From assembly GCF_014192335.1 (NCBI RefSeq), contig NZ_JACHXU010000038.1:1-42182 (forward strand): DNA of 42,182 bases. Direction: 5' to 3'. The position numbers and the translations under genes are program-made. Below are positions 16,578-25,150 of this stretch, one piece after another. Under the pieces are notes generated by a model. It searched no databases, had not been told where the DNA came from, and saw nothing but the letters and a program-made list of their open reading frames with translations. The stretch is from Aporhodopirellula rubra. GTDB lineage: Bacteria > Planctomycetota > Planctomycetia > Pirellulales > Pirellulaceae. How positions within the stretch are numbered: the stretch's first letter is position 1; each line of letters starts with the position of its first letter.

Positions 16578-17503
16578 ACGACGGCGCCGCTCATACACCG
16601 ACACCGCATCCAACGCCGAACCAGTCGTCGGGCGACGTCCGGCTTGCCAAGACGTGGTGGTCTCGCCGCACGCGCTTTCAATTGACGCCGTTGATGGATT
16701 TGTTGTTGATCATCGTCTTCGCTCAGTTTCTCGATGTGCGTGAAGCGTCGCAGCATCAGACTGCGTCTTTGGAGGCCGAGCGTGAAAAACTGACGTATCA
16801 GATCGCACGCGAACGTAGCGAGTTGACCGGGATCCGCGAAGCGTTGCAGTCTCAACGACGCCAGCTCGAACAGCAGCGAGACCAAGCCCGGGCGGCTCGT
16901 GACGAAGCGGTCAGCCAGACCGACATGCGGCTAGCTGAAATGAATCTCGCGATGAGCCAATTGAAGCAATGGTTCTCGCTCGACGAAAAGGAAATCGCGG
17001 GGGCGGAGTCGTTTCGCGGTGCGGATGTCTCTGAAGAAACAATGGTTGACCCTGTCTCAGGCGAGGTCGTTTCAAACGATCCCGTTTCCAGTGCGATCGC
17101 ACGGGCCAGTCGACTCGGGCAAGCCGATCCGGATGAAGTGGTGCGGTTTTTGATCGGCCACGCCGAGTTGCTCAAGCGCGCCGAAATTTGGACCGTCCAC
17201 GCCACCGACAACGGCAGCATCGTGATCATGGCGGGGGAACGTCGCGAAACGTTCCGGCTGGAATCGCGGTCCCAGTCGCAGCGTACTGACGAGGTCGCCG
17301 ACCGATTGTTCGCCGCGTACAAGCAATTGCCGCAGCCCAAAGGTTTGGTGATTCTGTTAATATCGTATTCACCTCAAAGTGTCGCGGGGGTCTATCAGCC
17401 GCTCGTCGATGCACTGCCGCACACGCTCGAACGTCTTCGAGCGGACACACCCGAAACGCGGTTCGAATACACCGTCCTCGGTCCGTCGCCTGATCCTAAT
17501 TGA
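16574..17503 (+). CDS. ExbD/TolR-like protein with an extended coiled coil
   Basis: The protein starts with about 30 Pro/Thr-rich residues and a basic segment, then a single transmembrane helix FQLTPLMDLLLIIVFAQFL. The LTPLMDLLLIIVF pattern, with Asp in the membrane, is the ExbD/TolR proton-conducting signature. A long heptad-rich segment follows (about residues 60-135, rich in Glu, Arg and Gln), longer than in ordinary ExbD. The C-terminal half (about 185-300) is a soluble domain of unassigned family, with strands such as WTVHATDNGSIVIMAG. It is the partner of the TolQ-like protein, whose gene it overlaps by 4 bp. A GTG start is forced by the overlap. Confidence 0.75.
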   Translation: MNDGAAHTPTPHPTPNQSSGDVRLAKTWWSRRTRFQLTPLMDLLLIIVFAQFLDVREASQHQTASLEAEREKLTYQIARERSELTGIREALQSQRRQLEQQRDQARAARDEAVSQTDMRLAEMNLAMSQLKQWFSLDEKEIAGAESFRGADVSEETMVDPVSGEVVSNDPVSSAIARASRLGQADPDEVVRFLIGHAELLKRAEIWTVHATDNGSIVIMAGERRETFRLESRSQSQRTDEVADRLFAAYKQLPQPKGLVILLISYSPQSVAGVYQPLVDALPHTLERLRADTPETRFEYTVLGPSPDPN

Positions 17504-17540
17504 CATCCCATCGTTCACCCTCATCTAAGACAGGCTAATC

Positions 17541-18095
17541 ATGCGTAAACGAGTTCCGGTCGTCATCGGTGGCGGAATCGCGTTATTAATCGCGAGCCAG
17601 TATCTGAATTTCGGTCTCGGGTTTCGTGACGGCACCGGCAGCGATCCGGAGGGCCAGGTTTCAATCGCACCGAGCGTGTCGCGTCCGAGCGAGACGTCCA
17701 GTGACGCCGATCCAGACGACGAATCGTTGGCCGAAGATATTGCTATTGAAGAAAGCGGTTTGGATAGTGATGCGGCGATGCGAGAGGCGGCGTCGGAATT
17801 GGAACTCACGCCCGTCATCCCGGTGCTTCCTTCAGTCGTGGATATCTTGATCGACGGCAATCAGTATTTGGTTCAAACCGAGGCGGGCGAGTCGGAACGC
17901 GAGGCAATGAGTATCGAGCAAATTATCGCTTTCGCCGGAACGGTTGAAGGCGAACCGAGCGGTATCGTCGTGCGTGTCGCTCGCACACCCAACGCGGTCG
18001 CCTCGGCAGAAGCCGCTGTTATGAAAAGACTACGTGAAGCCGGATTGATGGACGATCAAATCGACGCCCGCCGACAGCTCGTCGAGTTGCCCTAA
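17541..18095 (+). CDS. Membrane-anchored protein with an ExbD-like periplasmic domain
   Basis: This 184-residue protein has a short basic N-terminus, one hydrophobic helix (VPVVIGGGIALLIASQYL), an acidic low-complexity linker (about residues 35-85) and a compact C-terminal domain. That domain, with VDILIDGNQYLVQ, then an Ile-rich helix and GIVVRVARTPNA, resembles the periplasmic domain of ExbD/TolR, but the transmembrane Asp is absent. It is 37 bp after the ExbD-like gene, with an AGACAGG before the ATG, so it is the third member of this module. Similarity is weak and the role is inferred from position. Confidence 0.6.
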   Translation: MRKRVPVVIGGGIALLIASQYLNFGLGFRDGTGSDPEGQVSIAPSVSRPSETSSDADPDDESLAEDIAIEESGLDSDAAMREAASELELTPVIPVLPSVVDILIDGNQYLVQTEAGESEREAMSIEQIIAFAGTVEGEPSGIVVRVARTPNAVASAEAAVMKRLREAGLMDDQIDARRQLVELP

Positions 18096-18504
18096 CGACG
18101 CGTAGCCGTTTCAAAACAGTGCGCACTTAGGATGCGAAGCGAACATTTGGGCGATTTGCGTTATTAAATGGGCAGCGACCTTGTCCACATTCGTCACACG
18201 CGCCGATGTTTTGCACGCGCGGTGCAGACTGCGAAACCTGTGATTGTAAAATCATTGACTGCGGAAACGGTGTGCAGTTGAACACGGACGTGGGGCGGGA
18301 TGGCGTACAACGCGGTCGCAGGTATGCCGGTTTCCTGCGGCAGAGGCCGTCGTCGCCGTTTCGTTGGAAACACTGGTGCGCCTGATTTGATTACATTGTC
18401 ATTCGCACGCGAGATGCCCCCGGTGTGAACGACGCCCGGGACTCGCGCTGAATCACTTGCTTTACAACGTTTGCCCTCTCCCCAATTCCCTACCACAGAG
18501 CAAC
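18096..18504. other. Intergenic region upstream of the ThuA-type gene
   Basis: About 410 bp without a convincing gene. A 106-codon frame on the minus strand (18194-18514) has no ribosome binding site, overlaps the 5' end of the next gene and has no family features. The region probably carries the promoter of the ThuA-type gene. Confidence 0.45.
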
Positions 18505-19599
18505 ATGAAATCAAACCATCTGCAAACTATCTGGAAACGCTCGCGCCAAACTTTCCGTCACGTGTTGTTGGGATGTCTCGCCGCGTCCTTGAGTTTCGCG
18601 ATTCTCGTAAACGCGTCCGCTGACGATCGGCTCGTGATCGAACCGGCTGAAGGCACCGCCAACGGAAAACATATTGTGTTGATCTCCGGCGACGAAGAAT
18701 ATCGTTCGGAAGAGTCGTGTCCGATGTTCGCTAAGATTCTCAGTCAACGATTCGGGTTCAAGTGTACGGTGCTGTTTGCGATTGATCGCGAGACCGGAGT
18801 GATCAACCCGTACGAACCCAGTAATATTCCTGGTATGGACACGCTCGCGGACGCGGACCTGTGCGTCCTGACGACACGATTTCGAATGCTTCCTGATGAG
18901 CAGATGAAACCGTTTCTCGATTACTTGAAAGCGGGTAAACCGTTGGTAGCGTATCGCACGGCGACGCACGCGTTCAAAGGTGGCAAATATGGCGGTATCG
19001 AATGGAAGAATTTCGGGATTAACGTGCTCGGCGAGAACTGGCACAGCCACCATGGCAAGCATAAGGTTGAAGGCGCTCGCGGTTTGATCGTTCGTGAAAA
19101 TGCGGAACACCCGATCCTTAACGGCGTCAAAGACGTTTACACGCCGAGTGATGTTTACGGTGTCGTGCATCTCGACGAAGACGAGGCAACCGTATTGCTG
19201 CGTGGTCAGGTTCTGCAACTTCTTGATCCCGCCTCGCCACCGGTAACGGATGGTCGCAATGACCCGATGATGCCGTACGCTTGGGTGAAGCCGTACTCGG
19301 TTGAGTCGGGGGAAACCGGTCAAGCGTTCACAACGACAGCAGGCGGAGCGGTTGACTTTCGCAACGAAGATCTGCGTCGCATGATCGTAAATGCGTGTCT
19401 GTATCTGACCGGTGAAGACGTTCCGGAGAAGGCCGACGTCGGTTTTATGGATCCTTATCAGCCTTCGTTCTTCGGTTTTCTCAACAGTGCGTACTTTCAA
19501 GAACGCGGCCTGAAACCAGAAGACTTCCGTCTCGGCCACTCGGCCACTACCGCCGATCCACCGGCGACCTATGTCCCCGAACCGGCAGTGGCTCAATAG
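18505..19599 (+). CDS. Secreted ThuA-domain protein
   Basis: The protein has a long N-terminal signal segment (residues 1-40, basic, then LGCLAASLSFAILVNASA) with a likely signal peptidase I site after NASA. The mature part is a ThuA-like, glutamine-amidotransferase-fold domain. It contains HIVLISGDEEYRSEESCPMF near the start, a Leu/Asp-rich CVLTTRFRMLPDEQ, KPLVAYRTATHAFK and a histidine cluster ENWHSHHGKHK. This domain is common in planctomycete exported proteins and is linked to sugar metabolism, but no reaction is proved. The ATG at 18505 is chosen because the signal peptide starts there; an upstream start at 18457 adds 16 residues without family resemblance. It is convergent with the next gene. 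Confidence 0.85.
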   Translation: MKSNHLQTIWKRSRQTFRHVLLGCLAASLSFAILVNASADDRLVIEPAEGTANGKHIVLISGDEEYRSEESCPMFAKILSQRFGFKCTVLFAIDRETGVINPYEPSNIPGMDTLADADLCVLTTRFRMLPDEQMKPFLDYLKAGKPLVAYRTATHAFKGGKYGGIEWKNFGINVLGENWHSHHGKHKVEGARGLIVRENAEHPILNGVKDVYTPSDVYGVVHLDEDEATVLLRGQVLQLLDPASPPVTDGRNDPMMPYAWVKPYSVESGETGQAFTTTAGGAVDFRNEDLRRMIVNACLYLTGEDVPEKADVGFMDPYQPSFFGFLNSAYFQERGLKPEDFRLGHSATTADPPATYVPEPAVAQ

Positions 19600-19629
19600 G
19601 CATCCTGCGGTAGAAAAAACTGTGTTCGC

Positions 19630-19659
19630 GGCTTCGCTCGGGTTCGTCCCGACGGAGCC
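19630..19659. other. Hairpin in the convergent intergenic region after the ThuA-type gene
   Basis: GGCTTCGCTCGGG (19630-19642) pairs with CCCGACGGAGCC (19648-19659) around a 5-nt loop, with one bulged base and one G-T pair. No U-run follows directly on either strand. It could still mark the end of one of the converging transcripts, or be a REP-like palindrome. Confidence 0.5.
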
Positions 19660-19698
19660 TCCAGGTGGCAGTCGCCCGTTTTGAGACTCACGCGATCG

Positions 19699-21501
19699 CT
19701 ATTGCGACGCAGCGATTGGGTCGGCCGCAATCTCGAGCCACACTGGGGCTTGCGCGGGCATCGGGACTGTGATGCGAACGTTCTGAATCACTGGCCCACC
19801 GGGCACCGGCAATTGCGCGGTCGGAAAGACGGAGCCTCCTCTCAATTCGATCGTGATCTCTGGCTCGTTTTCAGAACCCGCCGTCGGCAATAACCAGGTT
19901 TGTCGATTGGGAATTCCTTCGTAACGCCAGTTGTCAGGCAAGCCCGGGGGATAGTTCAATTCGGTAGCATTGGCGACGTTCGTCGTCAGGTTTAGTTGAC
20001 GCGTCTGGACGTTCGTGTTCTGCATCGTTGCAACAAGCGAATTGGAGATCGGCAATTTCGAGATCGCGATGTTTCGCCACGCGAACGGGGCGATGTCCGC
20101 GACGGTCGGATAGTCTGGTTCGGTGAAGTCGGTGTTCGGGTAGAGCGAGGCGAGCGGTTGACGCCCGTGTTCGCTCGGTCCTTCCTGCGTTTCATCGGTG
20201 GACAATTCGATTTCCCGCCATAGATACCGGGCATCAAATCGTGTCATGAATTGGCAAGCTTTCATGGGCGCACTTCCCGGCGCGGCATGAGGAAGGAACC
20301 CGACGCGGTTGGGATGCGCGGCGTCAAAGAAAATTTCGACGATCGGTTTCGCTCCCGTTTTGAACGGTTTGTAGTGCGCGAAGATTCGCATCGACTTGCC
20401 GTCTTCTTTGATGGATGCCTTTGTAATTGGTTCGCGTGCGTAGCTCTCGTCATGTCGCTCGGGTGGCGTCAACGAATCTCGCAGTGAAAGAGGGACACCC
20501 AGCGATGTGCCGTTTTCTTCGCGAGCGTCAGCGTCTTGTTGGCTGTTGAGGACGGGATGCACCGTAATGCCGAGCGGGCAATACGGATAGAATTGTCGGT
20601 CGTCACCCCGCGTTGCCTCGATCGACGGCAGGATGCCGATCAGTCCGATGAATCCGGTTTGTTGGGACCTGAAAACTTTTGTGCCTTGGCGATGGCCGAC
20701 TCCATCGTGTGAGTATTTGTTGCCTGAGAGATAAAAGACGGGGCTGGGTTCGGGCACCGTTGCGGTCGGCGAGATCCAAAGATAGTTGCCCTTGCTGTCG
20801 TACTCGTCCGGTACGTCCATCGATTGATATTTTTTGAGCGGATGTTTCGCTGAAAAACGCTGGATCTTGAGCTTGAGCGGCACATCCAACGGATAGGCCG
20901 TCGATTGACCCGAAAAGTCACCGGTGCTCGAACTGCCCTGCGAGTCGATCCATGATTTGGGGTGGTGTTTTTCCAAGACAATCTCGTCATCGACGTACAC
21001 GACGGAGTGATACCCGTCGGCGTCGTTGGTGCACTTGAAGTGGATTGAGTGCTCTCCTGCGGGTAACGCCGCGGCGAGATAATCCGACGGTGAGCTAACT
21101 GAATTAATGTGCTCTGTCGCCAATCGCAACTCGTGGTCTGCGTTGGCGGGTAAGTAGTATTTCCAACTGTTGATGTTGCTCCAGATGCTCGGCATGGTTC
21201 TCGCATTCAGTTTCCGATCATCGACGACGATAAGCTGGGTTGACGCCAAACGCATCGTTTCGATTTCGGATTCGAACACGGGGATTTTCCGCTGCGCTAG
21301 AATGACCGGCAACCACGCGGCAACGAGAGCGGTTAGCAATAGCAACTCGAGCAATCCGAATCGTACGCGTTTGCGTTTTCGTCGGCGTGGTGAAGTGGTC
21401 GTCACGATCGGAGGTGTCTCGGCCGGCGAGTGACCACTCGGTGAAGCATCAGTCGGACCCAGTGAGTCCAAAGGCGTATGTGAGGGCTCGGCATCTTTCA
21501 T
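19699..21501 (-). CDS. Membrane-anchored protein of unknown function
   Basis: I do not recognise this 600-residue protein. It has a Pro/Ser/Thr-rich cytoplasmic segment, a very basic stretch (SPRRRKRKRVRFG, about residues 37-49), one transmembrane helix (LLELLLLTALVAAWLPVIL) and a long soluble part. The region around residues 130-165 looks like a beta-sandwich: AALPAGEHSIHFKCTNDADG, then VVYVDDEIVLEKHH. The C-terminal region is strand-rich with no obvious catalytic motif. The ATG at 21501 overlaps the TGA of the upstream gene (ATGA, 4 bp), so the two are coupled and probably form a membrane pair. Confidence 0.7.
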   Translation of the reverse strand: MKDAEPSHTPLDSLGPTDASPSGHSPAETPPIVTTTSPRRRKRKRVRFGLLELLLLTALVAAWLPVILAQRKIPVFESEIETMRLASTQLIVVDDRKLNARTMPSIWSNINSWKYYLPANADHELRLATEHINSVSSPSDYLAAALPAGEHSIHFKCTNDADGYHSVVYVDDEIVLEKHHPKSWIDSQGSSSTGDFSGQSTAYPLDVPLKLKIQRFSAKHPLKKYQSMDVPDEYDSKGNYLWISPTATVPEPSPVFYLSGNKYSHDGVGHRQGTKVFRSQQTGFIGLIGILPSIEATRGDDRQFYPYCPLGITVHPVLNSQQDADAREENGTSLGVPLSLRDSLTPPERHDESYAREPITKASIKEDGKSMRIFAHYKPFKTGAKPIVEIFFDAAHPNRVGFLPHAAPGSAPMKACQFMTRFDARYLWREIELSTDETQEGPSEHGRQPLASLYPNTDFTEPDYPTVADIAPFAWRNIAISKLPISNSLVATMQNTNVQTRQLNLTTNVANATELNYPPGLPDNWRYEGIPNRQTWLLPTAGSENEPEITIELRGGSVFPTAQLPVPGGPVIQNVRITVPMPAQAPVWLEIAADPIAASQ

Positions 21502-22268
21502 GGCGTTGCTCCTTGCAATGGCGTTCCATTCATCGGTGTCCCTTGCATTGACGTTGTCTCGCCTTCGGACCACGCCTCGAACGCGTCTCGGTGTTTGGCG
21601 CTGTAGAGGTAAACAGAGAAGCCGCGATAGAGTCCTTCTTCGTTCTTGCCGTTGCGCTTTTTCGCGAGAGTTTTTTCTCGCAGGCGAATGAGACAGATCG
21701 CTTCATCGGTCTCAAACATGCGTGTTTTGTCGTCAGGTGAGATTGCCGTCTCGATGACGAGATCATCGAGGCTATCAAAATCGAAATCGTTAGGCATGCT
21801 CGACGTGCTCGAACCGCCTCCGGTGCTTCGGCAAAAAATCCATCTGCCGTCACTCTTAATTAACGCCATCGAGGCTAATGCTTCTTCGCTGTTTTTTTGG
21901 GGGCTGGACCAAGAGCTGCCCGAGCCTCCGCGTCCTTGTGGCGAGTCTGCTTTGATGAGTCCGCGTTGAATTTTGTAAGACGGTCCGTAGTTGGCGGGGA
22001 TGTGAATTCGGTACCGCCATACATGTGCGTGTTCGACACCGGGAGGGATCGCGTCGTCCGGAAGCGGTACGTGGGCAATCGCAACCTTTTTCGGATCCGC
22101 AACGTCGAGAAGTCCAATCTGTTCTCGAAGTTCGGCGTGCGTTTCGCGAAGCCGAGATAGCTCGAGATTGTATCGAATCGAGAACCCGATCCCGATCAGC
22201 ACGGCGAGTGCCAGCACGATACGAGTGATTCGAAGCGGGGAGGGATGAGAGGACAAATGGCTTTCCAT
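21498..22268 (-). CDS. Small membrane-anchored protein of unknown function
   Basis: This 256-residue protein has a short N-terminal tail, one transmembrane helix (ITRIVLALAVLIGIGFSI, about residues 15-32), then a short coiled segment (LELSRLRETHAELREQIG). The rest is soluble, with a Gly/Ser-rich middle (GRGGSGSSWSS) and a C-terminal part rich in charged residues that ends in a repeated MQGTPMNGTPLQG-like tail. The topology suggests a bitopic protein with its bulk outside the cytoplasm. It is translationally coupled to the larger protein downstream. I assign no function. Confidence 0.65.
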   Translation of the reverse strand: MESHLSSHPSPLRITRIVLALAVLIGIGFSIRYNLELSRLRETHAELREQIGLLDVADPKKVAIAHVPLPDDAIPPGVEHAHVWRYRIHIPANYGPSYKIQRGLIKADSPQGRGGSGSSWSSPQKNSEEALASMALIKSDGRWIFCRSTGGGSSTSSMPNDFDFDSLDDLVIETAISPDDKTRMFETDEAICLIRLREKTLAKKRNGKNEEGLYRGFSVYLYSAKHRDAFEAWSEGETTSMQGTPMNGTPLQGATP

Positions 22269-22653
22269 CGATGTCGAGTTATGTCGTCGAATGCAACGAA
22301 GCGATTGGCTCGGATGCGTCGGGGCATCACGCGGGAGGCCCCACATGCTCAACGGCGCCGCAGTCGAACCGTGCGCCTCGCAGCCAGTCTAGCAGGCGGC
22401 CTGCGACCATAATCGCCACTCAGCAATTGGGGCAAAGCGTGACTGGCATGTTTGCGCTAAATCACCCGCATCTCATCAGGCAGCTTTTTCGCCTGGAAGG
22501 GGCGCGGTCACTAAGAATTAGACGTGAACACAAATAAATGGCACCGTCGCCGGAGCATTCTCGGCCACTTTCGTTCGTTGGTTTTGTAGTGGGGGAGTGT
22601 GTGGCTTTGTGCGATTTTGGTTTTTCGCGGAGGGGCTTCCGTTTGTCGTGAGG
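22269..22653. other. Intergenic region upstream of the membrane-protein pair
   Basis: About 385 bp with no supported gene. It should hold the promoter for the pair of membrane proteins and the 3' end of the next minus-strand gene. I see no clear terminator. Confidence 0.4.
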
Positions 22654-24018
22654 CTATCGTTTTGTTTGTGTTGAATGCATGCGCCAGGCCGCTTGTACGA
22701 GCGGGAGAGTTGCTGCTCGTTGGCGGTCGATCAGTTGCAGTTGTGCTTCGTGGATTGCTTTTTGTTTGGCAATGTTTCGGTGGGTCTGTGCGATCGCGAG
22801 ATTGATGGGGTCGAGCGAGAGGAGTTCGGCGTCCGTTTTGGCTGTATATACCGACCGAACGAATTCTCTCCAGACCTCTCCGCCTTGGACGGGTGTTTGG
22901 AAATTTTCGTGTTGTCGGCCGTCCTTTGAAAACGGTCTCGACATGGGGTGGTAACAAAGGCCGTCGCCGGAATAGGTCCGAAAGACGCCCTCTCGGACGC
23001 GTCCGTCGGGGGACTTGGTTCGAAAGAGAAAGTGTTGATCGACCGTTGCTTTCAAGTCCAATTCCCACAATTGGGGACCGCTGTAATCCCACACGCCTTC
23101 AATGGCAGAGAGCTCCGGAATGGGCAGCTGCCCTTCCAGCAGTTCGCCGTCACCGTATCGAGAGACGTAGTCATACCGAACGAGGGAAACTGGCTTCATT
23201 GACCGATGATCGGTAAGAAAGGATTTTCCCGTCTTGGATTCGTAGTCAAACATCATGTCCTGAAACTCACGCATCCGCGTTGGATCGGTCGTGAAGTTCT
23301 GGTGCGGCCTTAGCAACAGGCTGGGCTTCGGCGGATAGGGAAAGCGTGCAGCGACTTCTTGTTCTGAAGTTTGTGCGACGGTCGTCTCGGCAAATGCCTC
23401 GACCGGTGTTTTGATAGTCGAAGCGATAGGGATTGAAGGTTTGGAAATTGTCTCGTGGGAAGTGGTCGCTGCTACCGCGTCTGTTGAGGTAGCGTGCATC
23501 GAACTCGACGCGTCATAGTGATACAAAATCCACCAACACCCACCAACCAATCCTGCCGCGATCAATACCTTGTGGTAATAGCCCGCGACGTGTGCTCCGA
23601 TCAGTCCGACGACTAAGCCGCTGAACCAGCGGCCGTCACCTTCGAGCAGTCCCATTCCCCAGATTCCAGCCAAGACGAATCCGAGGATCGCGAATCCGGT
23701 ATTGATCTCGCTCGCCGTGGCTGGAGGCGGACTCTTCGCTGAAGCAGGTTTCCGTTTCTGCGTGCGAGTCGTTGATTGACGTGAGCTGCTGTGGTGATTG
23801 TTGTTGCTGCCCGCGTTTGAACTTGGTTGCCGAGGTAAATTTTCTGTCTCGGCTTGTGCGGCGGCCGCAGCGGCGTCGTTCGCCGCTTGTTCCATTCTTT
23901 GACGATTCAGCTCGTCTTCCTGCATTCGCCGCTGTTCTTCGGCTTGAGATCCGGCGATGTCGTCGTATCCCCCAACACTACTGAATCCACCGCCCGGTTG
24001 ATCTTGATAGTCGTTCAT
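22654..24018 (-). CDS. Membrane protein with an Ala/Gln-rich N-terminal region, function unknown
   Basis: The 454-residue protein starts with MNDYQDQPGGGF, continues with a charged Gln/Glu/Ala-rich segment (about residues 24-60, probably helical), an Asn/Ser/Pro-rich linker and two or three transmembrane helices (about 105-170, including GFAILGFVLAGIWGMGLL and LIAAGLVGGCWWILYHY). A soluble C-terminal domain follows, with VWDYSGPQLWELDLKATV in the middle and a helical end rich in Gln and Arg. No family is recognised. An ATG at 24027 is an equally possible start. It lies on the same strand as the preceding pair of unknown membrane proteins but is separated from them by 385 bp. Confidence 0.65.
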   Translation of the reverse strand: MNDYQDQPGGGFSSVGGYDDIAGSQAEEQRRMQEDELNRQRMEQAANDAAAAAAQAETENLPRQPSSNAGSNNNHHSSSRQSTTRTQKRKPASAKSPPPATASEINTGFAILGFVLAGIWGMGLLEGDGRWFSGLVVGLIGAHVAGYYHKVLIAAGLVGGCWWILYHYDASSSMHATSTDAVAATTSHETISKPSIPIASTIKTPVEAFAETTVAQTSEQEVAARFPYPPKPSLLLRPHQNFTTDPTRMREFQDMMFDYESKTGKSFLTDHRSMKPVSLVRYDYVSRYGDGELLEGQLPIPELSAIEGVWDYSGPQLWELDLKATVDQHFLFRTKSPDGRVREGVFRTYSGDGLCYHPMSRPFSKDGRQHENFQTPVQGGEVWREFVRSVYTAKTDAELLSLDPINLAIAQTHRNIAKQKAIHEAQLQLIDRQRAATLPLVQAAWRMHSTQTKR

Positions 24019-24277
24019 CGCTCGCATTGTCCCGAGGGTGCGTGACGGTCGGCGTGGTCTCCAACGCGGTTCCACGTGCGCCGATCGGAACTTATCAAAC
24101 CGGGGTGACGAGTTTCTAGAGGAGAGCGGTGAAACCACCCAGGAAACGTGGACAAAGTGTCAGCGAATTGCGAGTTGACCGATAGGGACAGGGCAATAAC
24201 CGGTCCAACGATCGTGACGATCTTCTCGTTGTGCCCGCCACGATCGCTCTCGCTATTTCAGCTCTCAAATCAATCTG

Positions 24278-24859
24278 TCACGCGATCAGCCGTTTGGCTT
24301 GGTCGGCGATTTGTTGGAGAGCGGCTTTGCCAAATGTGCCTCTGCCCATGACTCGGATGCCGACGAGCGAGGCCACGAGAGCCTTGGCGGTCTCACGAGG
24401 TGAGATCGTATCGGGGATGCTGCCGCCTTCCTGGCCTCGCTTGATTTGCTTCTCGAAGAAGGCAGAGATTTCTTTGAATGCATCGGTGACGACTTTCTGG
24501 ACCGCTTCACTGTGCTGCGAAAACTCCAGCGACGTGTTGACCAAGAAGCAGCCCTTCTGATCGGAATCCGAGTTCGAACGTCGAACGATGAAATCGAAGA
24601 ACATCGAGATCGCTTCCCGAGGATCGTCGACAGACTCCAGTTCTCGCATCATGGACCGTCGTTGTTCCGCGTCATACTTCAGTAGTCCACGCATGAACAA
24701 ATCGTCTTTGCCGTCGAACGCGTTGTAGAGACTGCCGCGTTTGATGCCGGTGACGTCGAGGATGTCGGAGATGGATGTTGCGGCGTATCCCTTTTTCCAG
24801 AACACTTGCATCGTTTTTTCAACTACATCGGATTCGTCAAAAGACTTTTCCCAGGGCAT
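24278..24859 (-). CDS. TetR/AcrR-family transcriptional regulator
   Basis: This 193-residue protein has the usual TetR layout. The N-terminal DNA-binding domain contains VFWKKGYAATSISDILDVTG (about residues 19-38), with the recognition helix in IKRGSLYNAFDGKDDLF. The C-terminal ligand domain contains GCFLVNTSLEF and a Gly-rich end. The combination GCFLVN with a KRGSLY recognition helix is common in regulators of oxidoreductases and stress genes. The inducer is unknown. It is divergent from the photolyase-related gene, and a dyad at 24912-24930 lies in the shared intergenic region. Confidence 0.9.
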   Translation of the reverse strand: MPWEKSFDESDVVEKTMQVFWKKGYAATSISDILDVTGIKRGSLYNAFDGKDDLFMRGLLKYDAEQRRSMMRELESVDDPREAISMFFDFIVRRSNSDSDQKGCFLVNTSLEFSQHSEAVQKVVTDAFKEISAFFEKQIKRGQEGGSIPDTISPRETAKALVASLVGIRVMGRGTFGKAALQQIADQAKRLIA

Positions 24860-24911
24860 TGCGTTTCCTAGCGTGCAATTCTCGTTATGCGAATTTTACT
24901 ATTCTAGCCTG

Positions 24912-24930
24912 TTTGGACCTTTTGGTCAAA
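24912..24930. promoter_or_regulatory. Inverted repeat, candidate TetR operator
   Basis: The sequence TTTGGACCTTTTGGTCAAA is an imperfect dyad: TTTG(G)ACC against GGTCAAA around TTTT, with one extra base. It lies 53-71 bp upstream of the TetR start codon and in the intergenic region shared with the divergent photolyase-related gene, the usual place for an autoregulatory operator. The assignment rests on symmetry and position only. Confidence 0.35.
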
Positions 24931-25150
24931 AAACGGGCGTTGCAAGAGGACAGAACGCGAAGTGCGTTGCAGATGCGTCGAGTGCCAGACGCGCGACGTT
25001 GTCTCTTCAAATGCAATCGAGAAAGTAAACTCGCGAGATTCGTTGACGCGAAAAACGGGTGGTCGGGAGGCGACTTGCTCGACGGGTACAATTCGGTCTG
25101 ACTGAATCCACCTATTTATAAAAGTCTGCGAGACGAGAGGCCTCCGCGTC

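Noticed and set aside
15837..17503. Possible Zorya-type defence system (MotA-like plus MotB-like genes)
   Set aside because: The second protein has an ExbD-type helix without an OmpA peptidoglycan-binding domain, the first lacks the long cytoplasmic tail, and there is no helicase or nuclease gene nearby.
18511..19596. Open frame of 361 codons on the minus strand
   Set aside because: It is antisense to the ThuA-domain gene; the plus-strand frame has a signal peptide and family motifs.
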